Part shown: one piece after another, positions 10,601 through 21,491 of the stretch
Numbering within the stretch: position 1 is the first letter of the stretch
How the letters are laid out: every line of letters begins with the position of its first letter
The notes under the pieces: model-generated
Told to the model about the DNA's origin: nothing
Databases searched by the model: none
The model's input: only the letters and a program-made list of their open reading frames with translations
Translations under genes and position numbers: made by a program
NCBI RefSeq assembly: GCF_000188695.1
Contig: NW_004754907.1
Span: 501,068 to 527,431 of the forward strand
DNA from: Salpingoeca rosetta
Lineage: Eukaryota > Opisthokonta > Choanoflagellata > Craspedida > Salpingoecidae
Direction: 5' to 3'
DNA length: 26,364 bases

Positions 10601-11545
10601 GCTTGTGCAGCAAAGGAGGGCAGCGAGCCGAGATCGTCGCAGTAGCGCAGCTCCCACTCCGCAGACGCGGTGATGGTCTGCAGCATGGCCACTTCCTGCG
10701 CTTGCTTGCGGAGGCTCGTCGTCTTGGAGTGCATGTGCACGCACACAATCACGCGGCTGCACCCCTGGCCACCATGTGTGTGCTCACCGTTGAGACCAGC
10801 ATCGCCGCGCGTCTCCCGGTCAACGCCAGCCAGCAGGCCGTCCACCTTCTCCTGCACCATGGCCAGGTGCTTGAACTCGTTGAGCAGCAGCTGCACCACA
10901 ACCGTGCCGTGGTGGCCGGCGCGGCGCAGTGCTTCTCGCAGCTCAAGCGACAACATGCGCTCAGACTTGATGTCGGACACACGCACAATCTCACACTCCG
11001 ACACCTCCCTGAAGGGATAGAAGATGCTGGTGCGCGTCACCAGCAACAGGCGGCGCAGCGGCTGGGCCGGCAGCGGCTGGGCCGGCAGCGGCTGCTGACG
11101 TGCCTTCTTCGCTTTGCTTGGTTTCACCAGCATCTCATCGTCATCGTCTTCAGCGGCACCTTCATCAGTGGCGGCGTCGTCATCATCATGACCACCAGCA
11201 CCACCAGCACCACCATCGCCATAATCGCCATAATCGCCTTTGCGCACACTGGCCCCTTGCTGTCCGTCACCACCACCACCGTCACTATCCCCTGACGGAG
11301 CACCAAACCACTGCAGCCACTCGAGCAGGCCCGTGAGGGAGTGGTGTGAGGATTCATGCATGTACACGTCAACCACGCGCTGCTTGTCCTCGTCCGAAAA
11401 CTGCGTCAGCGACACCAAAAACTCAAGCGTCATCAGGTCAATCAAGCTGTGCTTGATGCGTTGCTGCAGCTGCTGTGCCAGGTCAGGGGTCAGGTGCCAC
11501 TGAGATGCGCGCAGGAACCGGCTTCCCGTCGCACCACCAGCATGT

Positions 11546-11577
<32 letters not shown>

Positions 11578-14500
11578 GAGATAGCTTGGTGGCACGTGTG
11601 CTTTCAATTCTTCCTCTTGGTGTTGCAGCAGTTCCTGCCAGCTCTCGTCACCGGGCTCCTGTGACTGCCACGCACTGGTGGCCTCTCCTGGTGCACTCGG
11701 CGCCGTTGGTGTGGCGGCAACAGCTGATGTGCTGCTGCCTCTGCCACCGCCGCTAGTGCCAGCCAGATTGGTCCCACCCGATCCCATGGCGGCCTGCATG
11801 CTCGCCAGGTGCTTGAGCAGCAGGCTTGGCACCATGTTGTCGCTGTAGCACGGGATGGCCCTCGCCTTGTCCCTTGGCGTCACGGCGGACGTGTCCTGTC
11901 CACGCGCAACGATGCGCGTGAGCCAGTTCTCCACCTGCATGCACACGTCCCGCTGGTCCTCCGACAACACGTCTGGGAAGCTGAGCAGGTGCTTCTCAAA
12001 GCGGTTGAGGAAGGGCGGGTCATACGTCTGCATCTTCTCCCGATCCATCAGCACGACGCAGCGGAAGCGCTCATGCACGGGGCACAGTGGGTTGCTGAGG
12101 GAGCCCAGGGCAATGGTGCAGTTGCGCCGGCCCTTGATCATGGTGTAGCTCTGGTTCAGCATGTCGTACAGGCTGCCGTAGATGGAATCAAGGTCCACCA
12201 GCACCAGCACGCCACCATGCTCCATCTTCAGGATGATCTGACTCAGCACAGAGTACGGGTACTCCTCGCTCACCACGTCCGCCTCAAACTGGCTGCCGCG
12301 GATAATGAGGGCGTTGCTCGTGTCCAAGCTGGAGAAAGTCTTCAAGATGGACAGCGCCGCGCGACCGACGGACCCGATCATTAGGTGGCGCGCAAACACG
12401 TCCTGCCAATTGTCCTCAATGCATGCCACGGTGCTGTGGCTCGCATTCATCAGCGTGGTACCACCCCACTTGCTGCAGCTGCTCTTGCACAAGCGTGAAG
12501 AAGAGCTGTCGATCGCTGTGGGCGGTGTCGCCTCCGAGCTTGCCGGAGAAGTTGCGGATGATGGCGGTGGCCACCACACCCTCGCTCGCATTCAGCTCGT
12601 CCATCCTGCGGCACACAGTCTTGCATACACTGTAGAAATCGCGGAGGCCAAAGAAGGGCTGGCGGTTCTCGGCCTTGCACTGCCTCATGTAGGCGTTGTA
12701 GCCATTGGCCACCCCTGTGAGCACCGTTTGCAGGGGAAGAGGCAGATGATGATTCCACACGTCGCCCACGTTGGCGACGTTGTGCTCCTTGGCGATGAAG
12801 CTCTTGGCAATCGTCATTGCGGTCCTGCAAAGATCCTTCCGCGACGGCTCCGGTCGGGAGATGTGCAGTGCGCGGTTCATCTTCGCCGCATCGAGCGCCC
12901 AGTTGGAGATGCCGACGACGCCAACACGGAGCTCGCTGCCGTCTGGCGGCTCAAGTTTGGCGTGCAGCACCTTGAGCGGGTTGTGGCGCGAGTACTCGGC
13001 CAGTCCAACCTCATCCAGCACCACCACGGGCAGCACGTCTTGATGGTTGGCGCTGTCCAGGTACGCTTCCGCACGAGCAAATACCTGGAGGATGCCCTCG
13101 CTCGTCGCCTCAACGCTGCCTTGGTACGCAAACACGGTGATGCCCGGGTACAGCTTGAGCAGCGGGTCGCGCGAGTCACGGCCACGAAGACTGTTGTTGA
13201 CCAGGCTCATGCTCACCGTCTTGCTGTTGCCCGGCTTGCCAATCAGGAAGATGGGGATGCGGTTGAGCAGCGACACCACAATGGAAAACGTGTTCTCCAG
13301 CAAGGCCGCGTTCTCTGCCAAGTTCTGGAACTGCGGTGCCCGCCTGTCCATGCGATCCACCATGTCCAGCTGCTCCTCGCGGATGAGCTGTGAAATGCCA
13401 TCGCGGCCTCGCTTGTGACGTGCACCAACGTGTGCAATGCACTGGTCGAGCAGTTCGATACGTTTGCTGTCTTCAGGGAGACGCACCATGTAGCACTGGC
13501 TGAGCGACAGCCACGCGGCGTGCATGTTCTCAGACAGGCCTCCGAGGACTGTTTTGCGCTCTCGTCGCTCAGCACGGGGCAGCCTTGCCCTCTGCTGCCG
13601 CCACTTCTTGAAGAACTTGAAGAGCGTGCAGAAACGCTTGACGTCACGCAAGCTGATCATGTGATCTGTCTTCTTCCTCAGGTAGTCGTGGCACTGATAC
13701 AGCATCTCCACCACCACATTCTTCTCGTCCTGGTCCAGCCCAAGGCCGTCCACCATGCTGCCCATGTACAGCCGCTCGTCGCCAGCGGACAGCTCGCCAA
13801 AGTCCCACACGTACGGCAGCATTGCCTCCGGCAGCGGGTGCACGCGGTACATGAGGTGCGACTGCGCGTCAATGGGCTGGCGCTCCGTGGTGACCAGCCC
13901 TGGTGTTGGCGCTGGGCAGTCACGGCGCTTGTACGGGTTGCACGCAGCCGCAATCTTGACGTTGTCCGGGATGGAGCGGGAGCCGCAGCGGCGGCGCACA
14001 ATGATGTCGGACAGCAGGTCGAGGTGCAAGCACGTGTTGATCTCGTCAAGGAAGATCCACACGGGGTTGCCTGCCGCTCCTGTCGCTGCAGCTGTCGTTG
14101 CACTTGTGATGGCTGCGTTGACGTAATCGATAATGTCCTGTGCTGTGGTGCCTGCGTGAATGCCAAGTGGCCGTTCGTAAACCACGTCGCTGCACATGTG
14201 TGCCAGCTGCTTGAAGAGGGACGTCTTACCGCAGCCTGCGTGGCCCATGAGAATGCACGGCACGTTGTTGGTTATGCGGATGTAGATCAGCACCATCTTC
14301 AGCAGGTTGTCTGGTGTCATGGCGTACTGGCCCTGCTCTGTGTTTTTGTTGTGGCCCAACAGCTGCTTGATGCGCACAAACAGCTCTTTCGACGAGTGTG
14401 CGTCCATTGGCTTGAGCGGCGCACCCTGCACCTCAAAGTACTTCCGCACCTGTGGCGGCACGCTGTTTGGGTCCGAGTAGAAGGGGCATGCGCACCCGTC

Positions 14501-17500
14501 GTTGGCAGCGCACAGCATCCAGTGCTCCATCTCCGTCCACGTGATGGCTCTCTCCATCTGCCGCAGCATGGCATCGGTGACCGTCCCTGCCGCGTCCTGG
14601 TGATGGTGCTGCGCGTCTCTCACGGCGTCAACGGAGGGCACGGCGAACCGCTGAGCCGTCTTCACCACCGCCGTCAGCACGCCGCGTCGAATCTCCTGTG
14701 CGCGCTCCTCAGCCAACTCCATGAAGTTTTGTAGCGTGTTGGCGGTGAGGAACGAGCTGGTGAACATGCGCGGCAGCTGCTGGGCGGCGACGAGGAGGAA
14801 GGTGTTGAGCTCGCCAAAGGAGGCGTGGTTCTCTTGCAGGCGCGGGAAGTATTGCGTCAGGAGGCGAATGCAGTCTCCCTTGCTCAGCGGTGTCGGCTCA
14901 ATGCCATCCATGGCGTTCAGATCAGGTTCCCTGTACACCACGTCCGTGAGCTGGTCCCTGTGCAGGAGGTCGAGGTAGCGGCAAGCACGCTGGATGGGCG
15001 AGCTCGTATCCGTTGGCACGTGAATATTGTTTGCGTCCCACCCAAGCACTTCCTTGGTAAAAGAGGCAGTGGGCGCGCCCGTCTGTGCAGGCGCAGCCTG
15101 TGTGGCGGATGCCGCCACTTCATCGGCAAACGGGGCCTTGGTGGTGAGCGCGAGCTGCTGGCTCAAGCTGTCGTGCAGCGTGTTGCCAATCTCAACGTAC
15201 ACTGCGACGTGGCGTGGCACGTGCCACAGCCTGTCGTCGCGCGAGAGGCAGCGCAGCACCAGCAGCTGGAACAGATGCATGTTGAGGTCATCCTCAATGT
15301 TCAGTGCCGCCCCGACGTCAATGTACAGTGCCTTGACGCGTGGGTCCATCAGCGGCAGGCGAGACAGCTTGTCGTGCAGGACGTCAAACGTGTCCTGCCC
15401 AGAGACGAGCAGCGTGCAGTAGTGTCCGCCATCGCCAGCAACAGCGTCACGCGGGAGGGTTGCTGTTGTCGCCATGCCTGCAGGCACGGGCCCACTCAGT
15501 GGCACGGGGAACTCAAACAGCGCGTCCAAAAACTCGTCGCCTTCACCATCGTCATCGGATGAGAAGAGCGTCGGTGATGCGTCGCCATCCCCTTCATCGT
15601 CGTCCACAAGGTCGTCCCCGCCATCAGCACCACTGCCACCCGTTTTCGTCGTGGCGGTAGTTGCGGTGGTAGCTTGCGACGTGCGTGAGAGCATGGACGA
15701 GCGAAGCGGCCCGCGTCGCCCAACACGGCCACTGCCACGTCCACTGTCGCCATCACCATCACCATCACCATCACCATCACCAGCACCGTTGCTGCCGCCA
15801 TCGGCAAGGCGTGCGAGGTGGTGCTGGATGAAGGTGGATTTGCCCTGCTGCGCGTACTCGCTGGCAACAACGGTGACAGCACCGTGCTCCCTCGTGTGCA
15901 GCGCGTAGTTGGCCAGCAGCTGTTGCGCCACGTGCCCCGTCAAGTCCTCGTCCACCAGCCCCGCAACGCCGTGCAGGAGGCGACTGCGCGTGGTGCGGCG
16001 ACACACGACGGTGAAGCGTGGCAGCGGGCGGCTTGACTCCGGCACGTGCTCGCCAACAGCGGGTGCGAATGGCTTTGAGGAGCGATGGTTGGAGCAGCGG
16101 TGGCCCCACTTGGTCAACTCCTCCTTCAACTCCGCCTGCGCTTCAATGCTGAGCAGCTCCGGATACACGAGCACAAACGGCAGGTCTGTTGTCTCCTGGC
16201 TGCGGGCAAGGAACAGCCGCACAATCGCCACGCGCGTGTGCTCGGAGCAGAAGAGGCACTGCGCAGGCAGGTACTCCAGGTTGGCGTCCGTGAATGCAGC
16301 GAGGATGGAGGCGGCAGCCGTGCGATCGTCCTCAGACAGCAGCACCCGCACAAGATCGTGCTTGGCAGCGTGGCGGAACGGCGGCAGCATGCTCTCGTCA
16401 ATCATTCCAGAGGGGTGAAGGGCGCGTGGTGGCGGCGCATCGATGAGCGACTTGAGCATCGCCAGCAGCTCGCTCAGCCGGTGCACGTTGTCATCGCATG
16501 CACCCATGCTGTTGAGCACATCGCGCACATACAGCGACACCTGGTGCACGTCAGCGTGGGGACCGAGCATGGCCAGCAGCAGCTGGTCTCGCTCCTGCAC
16601 CAGCTCCTCATCGTGGTGCTCGTGTGGTTGCACGAGTGCATGGAACAGCACCACCAGCTGGCGGTTGGAAAAGATGTTGAGCACGTCATAGCGCTCGCGC
16701 ATCTCCTTCAAGCGCTCCGTCCACAGCAGGAGGTGGGTCTGCAGCGCACCCGTGTAGTCCTTCAGGTTGGCGCCTTGTACCGCCATCGCGTGCGTGTAGC
16801 AGTTGAACTCTTCAAGGTGTCCGCTCTCCGCCAGCTGCTTCAGCTCTGCCATGGCCAACTCGACGCCTTCCACCAAGTCCCTGAACCGCTGCATGTGCAC
16901 ACGCACGTCCTGGTCCTGGTCTGTGGACAGCAGGCACGCGCGCGCACGCAGGTCGCTCACGTCGCGCTCCGACAACTCAATGTCCTCGCTCCTGTGGCGG
17001 ATGCAGATGTGGTAGCTTGCGGTCTGGCGGAGCGAGTCGCACCTGAACACGATGCGTGCGCCTTCGACGGAGGGATCAACAACGAGGCGAATGCGTTCGC
17101 GGGCAGCGGCACCGCGGTCGCTCAGCGTATTCACAAACAGCTGCAGCGCCTCAAGACCTTGGTTGCAGATGCGCAGCAGTTGCGACAGCGGTAGGCGGTC
17201 TGGCTGGCGCGCCGATGATGCTGACGACGACGCCGAACCTGATGTTGCTCCCGAGGAGGATGCAGCATGGCCCTGGCTCTGGTGAAAGCGCTGGCTGAGA
17301 AGACGAAGAAAGTCCTCCAGGTCCTTCGCCTTTGTGTCAGCGTTGATGAGCGGGAACATAAACGAGTGCAGCAAAATGAAGGCGTTGACCTGCTCGGCTG
17401 TGGCCATGTATGCGTCGGAACCAAACGCCTCCGCGCTCGCCGTGTAGTGGCGCACGTCACCATCCTGTTCCCGCAGGAACTCGAGCAAGTTACCTGCGTC

Positions 17501-20500
17501 GGCCATCTCACCAAGCACCTCCCACACGTCCGGATCGTCAGGGACATGTGACTGTACGTCCTGCACAGCCGTGTGCAGGTGGCGGAGTGTCTGCGAGTCG
17601 TCCACAGCCAGCACCGCGTCGATGGCATCGGTGAGATCGGAGCTCTGGTGCTGCAGCAGGTCCTGGCACACCTGCAGCACACGGCCAAGCTGTTCTGCGC
17701 GCTGTGCATAGTGGCGCCGATCAACGTAGCTGGAGAGCTGATTCACCAGTTCCTGCACGTGCCACGTTGTGCCAGCGTTCATGGGATGAGTCAGCACTGT
17801 ACACAGCAGCGTCATGTCGTGTTCCACCTGTGCGCGCGTGAGCCCTCCCCACATGACGTGAAGATCAGACAGCGGTGTGTTGGAGCTGAGTTGGTTGAAC
17901 AGCCGCGCGTGCTCCGCCAGCAGGTCCGTTGTCTTCACCAGTGTCTCCTCCACCTCCTTCTTTGCCTGCGCCATGACGGCCTCCCGTGATGGCGGTGGTG
18001 CCGTTGCAGCGACGGCAGGTCCACCCTCATCAGCATCGTCATCGTCGTCGTCATCATCAAACAGCGGAAACATGATCTCATCATCATCATCGTCAGCGTC
18101 AGCGTCGTTGTCGGCGTCATTGATGTTGTTGTCACCATCCCCTTCGCCGTCGGTGTTGCCCTCAGCACCACTCGATGCTGCTGTTGTTGCTGCTGCTGCC
18201 GTTGTTGTTACAACACCCGTGTCTGTGTTAGTGTGCAACTGCTTGTTGACAAAGGCACGGAATGTGTAGCTCATTGCACGCTGGTGGATGGCGTGGAGGA
18301 GGCCGTTGTCGGCAACAGCAAGCGCCCCGTTCCAGCGATGGTTGTCGCTGACTTGGCTGAGCGGGCGTGTCTGCCACGTGTCAAGCGTCTGTGGTAGGCT
18401 GGCCACCCACGTATTGGTCGGCAGCACATCCGACAGGTAGCGGTGCAAACTCTCCACCGTCATGCTCTCCCCGGCAAGGCGATCACGTGCCCTCAGCGCC
18501 TCATCAATCAGCATGTACGGTTCCTGCACGCCTTTGGGCGACACGATGCCCATGAGATTGGCGAGTGTCGCCCTGTTGTCACGCAGCGCGCCTGGCTCCT
18601 GGTTTGGTGGGAACAACTGCGCAATGTCCGCTGGCGTCTTGGCGAGGTCACGCCACGCCTCGTATTCGTGGGCCAGGATCTGTCGTGCCGCCACCGCCGG
18701 CAGCGTCTGCTGCCACTCGTATGGCGAGGGCGAGGTGAGCACCAGCCGCCACAGCGCGGGGCGGGTCGCAACGTCGGTGAGGGTTTGCGGGGTGGTGAGC
18801 TCTGACAACATGTCCACGCCAACGCGGCGGAACATGTTGTGGTTACTTCTGCCCGGGTGTGTTGCTGTGAGCAGGGTCTTGAGGAGGGCACACAGGTCCT
18901 TATCGCCGGCCTGGCGATGCTTCCGGGCGAGCGCAACAGCGCGGTCAGCAGCGAGACCGAAAAGGTGGTTTGGTGTCGTTTGCTCCACAGTCAAGACAAC
19001 GCCGTCGCCACTCGATGCGGAAATCAGCTGCTGGAAGAAGGCGACGAGGGGCACGTTGCTCTCTTCGACACAGTCGCCGGCGAGCAGGTAAATGGGCTTG
19101 AACTTGTGCATGCGTGCTGCCACCTCAGCCGCCCTGCCAGCTGGCATGCTGCTGATCACACCGAGTTGTTGCTGCAATCTGTCTTCGATGGTGGTGGCGA
19201 AGCGGATGAGTGAGCACACACTCAGCTCCTTCACCGTCTTGGTGCGTGGCTGCTGATACTGCTGGTGGTGCTGATACTGGTGGTGCTGGTAACCGTAGGA
19301 GCCGCCGGCGTAACGGCTGCTGCCCGAGCGCAAATTGTACCCATGCGAAGTCGCAGCCGCGTACGTGCGTGGGCCGCGCGATGATGACGACGATGCACCA
19401 GTGGCGCCAGAGTCAGGGCTATCCACAGTGACGGTTCGCGTCTCGGTTGCTTCTTCCTTCAGCCAGGTGCGCATGCCTGCCTCCACCTCTGCTGGCGACA
19501 CCACACTCCACATGCTCGTGTATGCCTGTATCTGGGTAATGCCTTCAGGGATGGTGGTGAGGAGGCTGTCCAGCATGGCGCGGCAGATTTTGCTGCTGGT
19601 GTTGTTCATGAGCATCTGCATGAGCCGCCCGCGCTGGTCAGATGTGAGTTGCGCCGACTTTGCCAGCTTCGTCGCACCCGTGGCGAGCGGGTGGTCTGTA
19701 TCGTTGCCAATCGATGGTAGCTGGCTCAGCCACACGTCGAAGATGTGCTCCTGCGCCTGTGGCAGCGTGGACATGTACTTGAGGTAGGCGCCCGATGTGC
19801 CCGCAGCCCGCTTCTTCTTGTTGGCGCCCTTGCCGCCAGTGTTGGTGAGGGCAGTGCGCACCACCCTGCCAAACTTGCCGGGGTCGTGTTCGCTCAGCAC
19901 CTTGCCCGCCGGGTGCGTGGCAGCAAAGGACAGCGCATCCTCGTGTGAGAGCTGCGCGGGGATGGCGCGAGCAGCGAGCCACATCATTGTGTCGGCGCTG
20001 ATGTGGATCGTCTCGTGGTACTGCTGCACGAAATCAGCGGCATCCAAGATGTCGTCCTCGCTGTACTCGATTGGCGCGCGGCTGTGATGGTGGTGATGGT
20101 GAGTGTGGTAGGGACTGTAGGAGTGGTGTGAATTGGTGTTGCTGTTGGTGGTGGGCAGCTCGGCCGTGTGCTCGATCTTCTCTGCCTCAAAGTTTGGAGT
20201 GAGCCCCAGAACGAGGATGACAAAGCACAAGTCATTGTATCCGGCGTCCCTGTCGTAGGAGTAAGTGCTGTTGGTACTCGTGTTGATGAGGGCAGCCAGC
20301 AGCTGCAGGTGATTTCGCAGCAGGTTGGGGTTGCTGGCAGAGAAAAGTTGAATCGTGTTGGGATCAGACACGAGCGCGCTCTGGATCAGGACGCGCGTGC
20401 TGGGACGACACTGCCGTGACTGCAGCTCGCCAACAACGCTGATGACGCCAACGGCCATGAGAAGACGAAGCACCTGGTGCCCCGTCAGGGAGTCCATAAA

Positions 20501-21076
20501 CGGGGCGTTGCTCAACACGTTATCCATGACCTCGTGCATCGGCATTATGTTGAGCAGGGCACGCAGCGCGCCGTCGTTGTCGTCGCGGCGTAGAAACCGC
20601 TGGATGAAGAATCGAATCGCCTTTGCACGGAGGTGGTGGTTGTCTGTCGCAAAGTCGCTGAACACGTGCACGTGCGTGGTCTTGTCATCCTTGATGGCGA
20701 GCTCACGGTTACGGCCACGCTGCCACTCGAGTGATCCCTTGCCTCGAATGCGACGGTACATGTTTGACCACACGCCGTCGTCCTCAAAGTACTTGGCGAG
20801 CTTGTACGGGATGGTCGTTGGGCCGCGCACAGACACGGTGAAGGTCTTGGTGTAGTAGCGCTCACGCGAGCTGCTGCTGCCACCACTGGCTGAGTAGCGG
20901 TAAGCGCGATCCTTGGTGCCACGCCCCCCTTGCTTCTTCTTGCCCTTCTTCTTTCCTTTCTTCTTTCCCTTGCCCTTGTCCTTGCCCTTGCTCTTGCTGT
21001 TCCCCTTCTTCCCCTGTTGCTTTGGTCTGGACCAGCCACCAAACCGCGGGCTCGACCTTGCATCGTGAAACTCCTC

Positions 21077-21107
<31 letters not shown>

Positions 21108-21268
21108 TCAGCAATACCATCATCGGCATCATTGTCGTCGTCGTCTTGTTGCTCTGGCAGCCGTGTTTCGGCGTTTGGCATCCAGACCTCCTTGCCATCT
21201 TCGTCGTAATATCGGCCAAATACCGGGTGGCTCCCGAGCATGTGGATGATTTGTCCGGGCGCCTCCAT
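4619..21268 (-). CDS. RNF213/mysterin-like giant AAA+ RING/RZ E3 ubiquitin ligase
   Basis: About 5,500 codons run almost without introns, against about 5,200 residues for human RNF213. The family couples a dynein-like AAA+ core to ubiquitin transfer and acts in cytosolic defence and lipid-droplet biology in animals. In order: acidic and Lys-rich N terminus (to about 20930), helical stalk, AAA2 with GKST (near 15840), AAA3 (near 14230), AAA4 (near 13230), AAA5-like region with DPPFLNRFEKH (near 12010), RING (8470-8360), RZ finger (7107-6988) and C-terminal helical domain. The start chosen is the ATG at 21268 (MEAPGQ, G at +4); the open frame continues upstream only through CA repeat. The frame shifts near 12,450 and at 9602-9627, and a 114-base N gap is followed by an in-frame stop at 8722-8720. 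Sequence on both sides of each break looks conserved, so sequence error, or a short intron at the gap, is likelier than decay. The end is a stop at 4621-4619 unless donor GTGAGT at 4626 is used. Confidence 0.88.
4680..5330 (-). other. C-terminal helical domain of the mysterin-like protein
   Basis: The last 200 or so residues before the end of the large exon are helical, with segments such as FELVYEQLIFQES and VVPLYVWLSAL. A Phe/Tyr-x-Trp-Leu segment of this kind is my recollection of the C-terminal end of RNF213-family proteins, so the alignment needs checking. After LSAL the sequence CHTGPFKDNLVTQ is followed by two possible phase-1 donors, at 4659 and 4626. The exact C terminus is therefore uncertain. 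Confidence 0.5.
6376..6421 (-). repeat. Hexanucleotide repeat coding for Gly-Ala
   Basis: Tandem ACCAGC units on the plus strand encode a run of alternating Gly and Ala in the mysterin-like protein. It lies next to an acidic, Asn-rich loop encoded at about 6260-6340. It is probably a flexible, length-variable linker between C-terminal helical parts. Confidence 0.85.
6988..7107 (-). other. RZ-type zinc finger with altered ligand pattern
   Basis: The segment reads KTRFYRCPCGEPYVVGNCG, then GSGRCARCGQAIGRG. It matches the RZ consensus of RNF213 and ZNFX1 (YxCPNGHPxxVGECG..CxxCxxxIGG), the element required for non-RING ubiquitin transfer in vertebrate RNF213. The usual His of CPNGH is replaced by Glu, and the usual Asn is a Cys. 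The fourth zinc ligand may therefore have moved two residues. This reading comes directly from the bases around 7070-7095. Confidence 0.8.
8360..8470 (-). other. C3HC4 RING finger of the mysterin-like E3
   Basis: Ligands appear as CPIC, TECGHRFCHQC and TCPSC, a complete C-x2-C / C-x-H-x2-C-x2-C / C-x2-C RING. It lies carboxy-terminal to the AAA+ core and amino-terminal to the RZ finger, the same order as in human RNF213. It would recruit a ubiquitin-loaded E2, although in vertebrate RNF213 the RING is partly dispensable. Confidence 0.92.
8751..8864. other. Assembly gap (114 N)
   Basis: A run of 114 unknown bases lies inside the E3 coding region between the acidic segment and the RING. The length is divisible by three and one frame passes through it, but that frame stops at 8645-8643. 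The RING frame is open only from 8719, after a TGA at 8722-8720. Either the gap hides an intron (possible acceptor GTGACAG before 8716), or its size or the adjoining bases are wrong. Confidence 0.95.
9500..9600 (-). repeat. Asp-rich GAT/GAC codon repeats
   Basis: CAT/CGT trinucleotide runs on the plus strand encode an acidic segment (long Asp runs around VDELDANG and ESGNG). It lies immediately downstream of the 13-bp duplication. A similar Asp run is encoded at about 8960-9060. These are disordered acidic loops within the E3 protein. Confidence 0.8.
9602..9627 (-). repeat. 13-bp perfect tandem duplication that shifts the reading frame
   Basis: The plus-strand unit GCTCGTCCATGTC occurs at 9602-9614 and again at 9615-9627. 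Thirteen is not a multiple of three, so the second copy moves the E3 coding frame. The frame upstream (reading MDTQDDDDVDDMDER) stops at about 9589. The downstream frame (EDDDDDDDVDELD) opens across the repeat. With a single copy the acidic segment would be continuous. Confidence 0.9.
11042..11100 (-). repeat. 15-bp tandem repeat coding for LPAQP
   Basis: The plus-strand unit GGCTGGGCCGGCAGC is repeated and encodes QPLPAQPLPAQPL in a disordered loop of the E3 protein. A pure Gln run (CAA/CAG codons) lies nearby at about 11539-11577. Both are typical length-variable coding minisatellites of this genome. Confidence 0.85.
11980..12420 (-). other. AAA5-like region of the mysterin core
   Basis: Segments RHLMIGS, HGGVLVLVDLDSIYGSLYD, LNQSY and YDPPFLNRFEKHLL run through this stretch. 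They match the conserved post-AAA4 region of RNF213, where NRxEKH follows a catalytically inactive AAA fold. This conservation on the low-coordinate side of the frame break near 12,450 shows that the true protein continues in the shifted frame. Confidence 0.75.
12417..12495 (-). other. Frame break between AAA4 and AAA5 regions
   Basis: The N-terminal frame runs through FFTLVQEQLQQV and reaches TGA at 12418-12416. The conserved continuation (VACIEDNWQDVFARHLM) lies in another frame, which overlaps for this stretch. Reading through needs one base fewer (or the equivalent modulo three). No GT..AG pair here gives an intron of credible size. The GTGGGGTGG run at about 12463-12471 is a plausible site of a homopolymer error. 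Confidence 0.75.
12960..13260 (-). other. AAA4 nucleotide-binding module
   Basis: Walker A reads GKPGNSKTVS (13240-13211). Walker B reads VVVLDEVGLAEY (about 13027-12992). VGISNWALDAAKMNRAL follows, as in RNF213 AAA4. All catalytic residues are present, so ATP binding and hydrolysis are expected. This is the best conserved part of the protein. Confidence 0.92.
14000..14290 (-). other. AAA3 nucleotide-binding module
   Basis: Walker A is GHAGCGKTSLF (14245-14213) and Walker B is WIFLDEINT (about 14060-14034). The sensor-like IAAACNPYKRR follows near 13930. The order and spelling match RNF213 AAA3, whose ATPase cycle controls the ligase. The module appears intact. Confidence 0.92.
15180..15870 (-). 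other. AAA2-like module with a GKST phosphate loop
   Basis: The segment TVVASEYAQQGKSTF (about 15875-15830) contains a shortened Walker A. AVYVEIGNTL (about 15210-15180) sits where a Walker B would be. In mysterins AAA2 binds ATP without a full catalytic set. Between them is a disordered acidic insert that includes a Gly-Asp dipeptide run encoded by CATCAC repeats at about 15745-15782. Confidence 0.6.
20930..21268 (-). other. Disordered N terminus: acidic run then Lys-rich run
   Basis: After MEAPGQIIHMLGSHP the protein has long Asp runs (about 21075-21150). A segment rich in Lys-Lys-Gly follows (about 20930-21010, KGKKKGKKKGKKK). The basic run could be a nuclear or nucleolar signal or an RNA- or lipid-binding patch; no domain is recognised. 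The helical stalk starts near 20870 with YTKTFTVSVRGPTTIPY. Confidence 0.7.
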
Positions 21269-21491
21269 CACGTGCACGTGCTGCGCAACAGAAGCGATGA
21301 CGTCACAGGAAGCAGCATGTGAGGACAGCGGAATGCGTTCGTGATGTGTATTTGAAAGAGAGAGGGGGGGGGTGTGTATGTGTGTGTATGTGTGTGGTGT
21401 GTGTTTGTGTGTGTGTGTTTGAATGTGTGTGTGTGTGTGCATATGTGTGTGTGTGTGTGCATGTGTGTTGCATGTTGTTGGGGTGTGTTCT
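21269..21491. promoter_or_regulatory. Intergenic region upstream of the E3 gene with GT/CA repeat
   Basis: Only about 220 bases separate the stop of the upstream gene (21494-21492) from the E3 ATG at 21268. Most of 21361-21475 is degenerate GT repeat on the plus strand, which is CA repeat on the sense strand. A possible acceptor (TTGCGCAG before 21280) would allow a 5' UTR intron. No TATA box is evident. Confidence 0.5.

Noticed and set aside
10345..15562. Further long plus-strand open frames (10345-11295, 12305-13393, 13415-14734, 14825-15562)
   Set aside because: They mirror the AAA+ coding sequence with Walker motifs on the other strand. They are composition shadows.
4619..21268. The E3 gene as a decayed pseudogene
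   Set aside because: There are only two or three frame breaks in more than 5,000 codons. Catalytic motifs are intact on both sides, one break is an exact tandem duplication and another lies beside an N gap. Sequence error or a polymorphism is likelier, though not proven.
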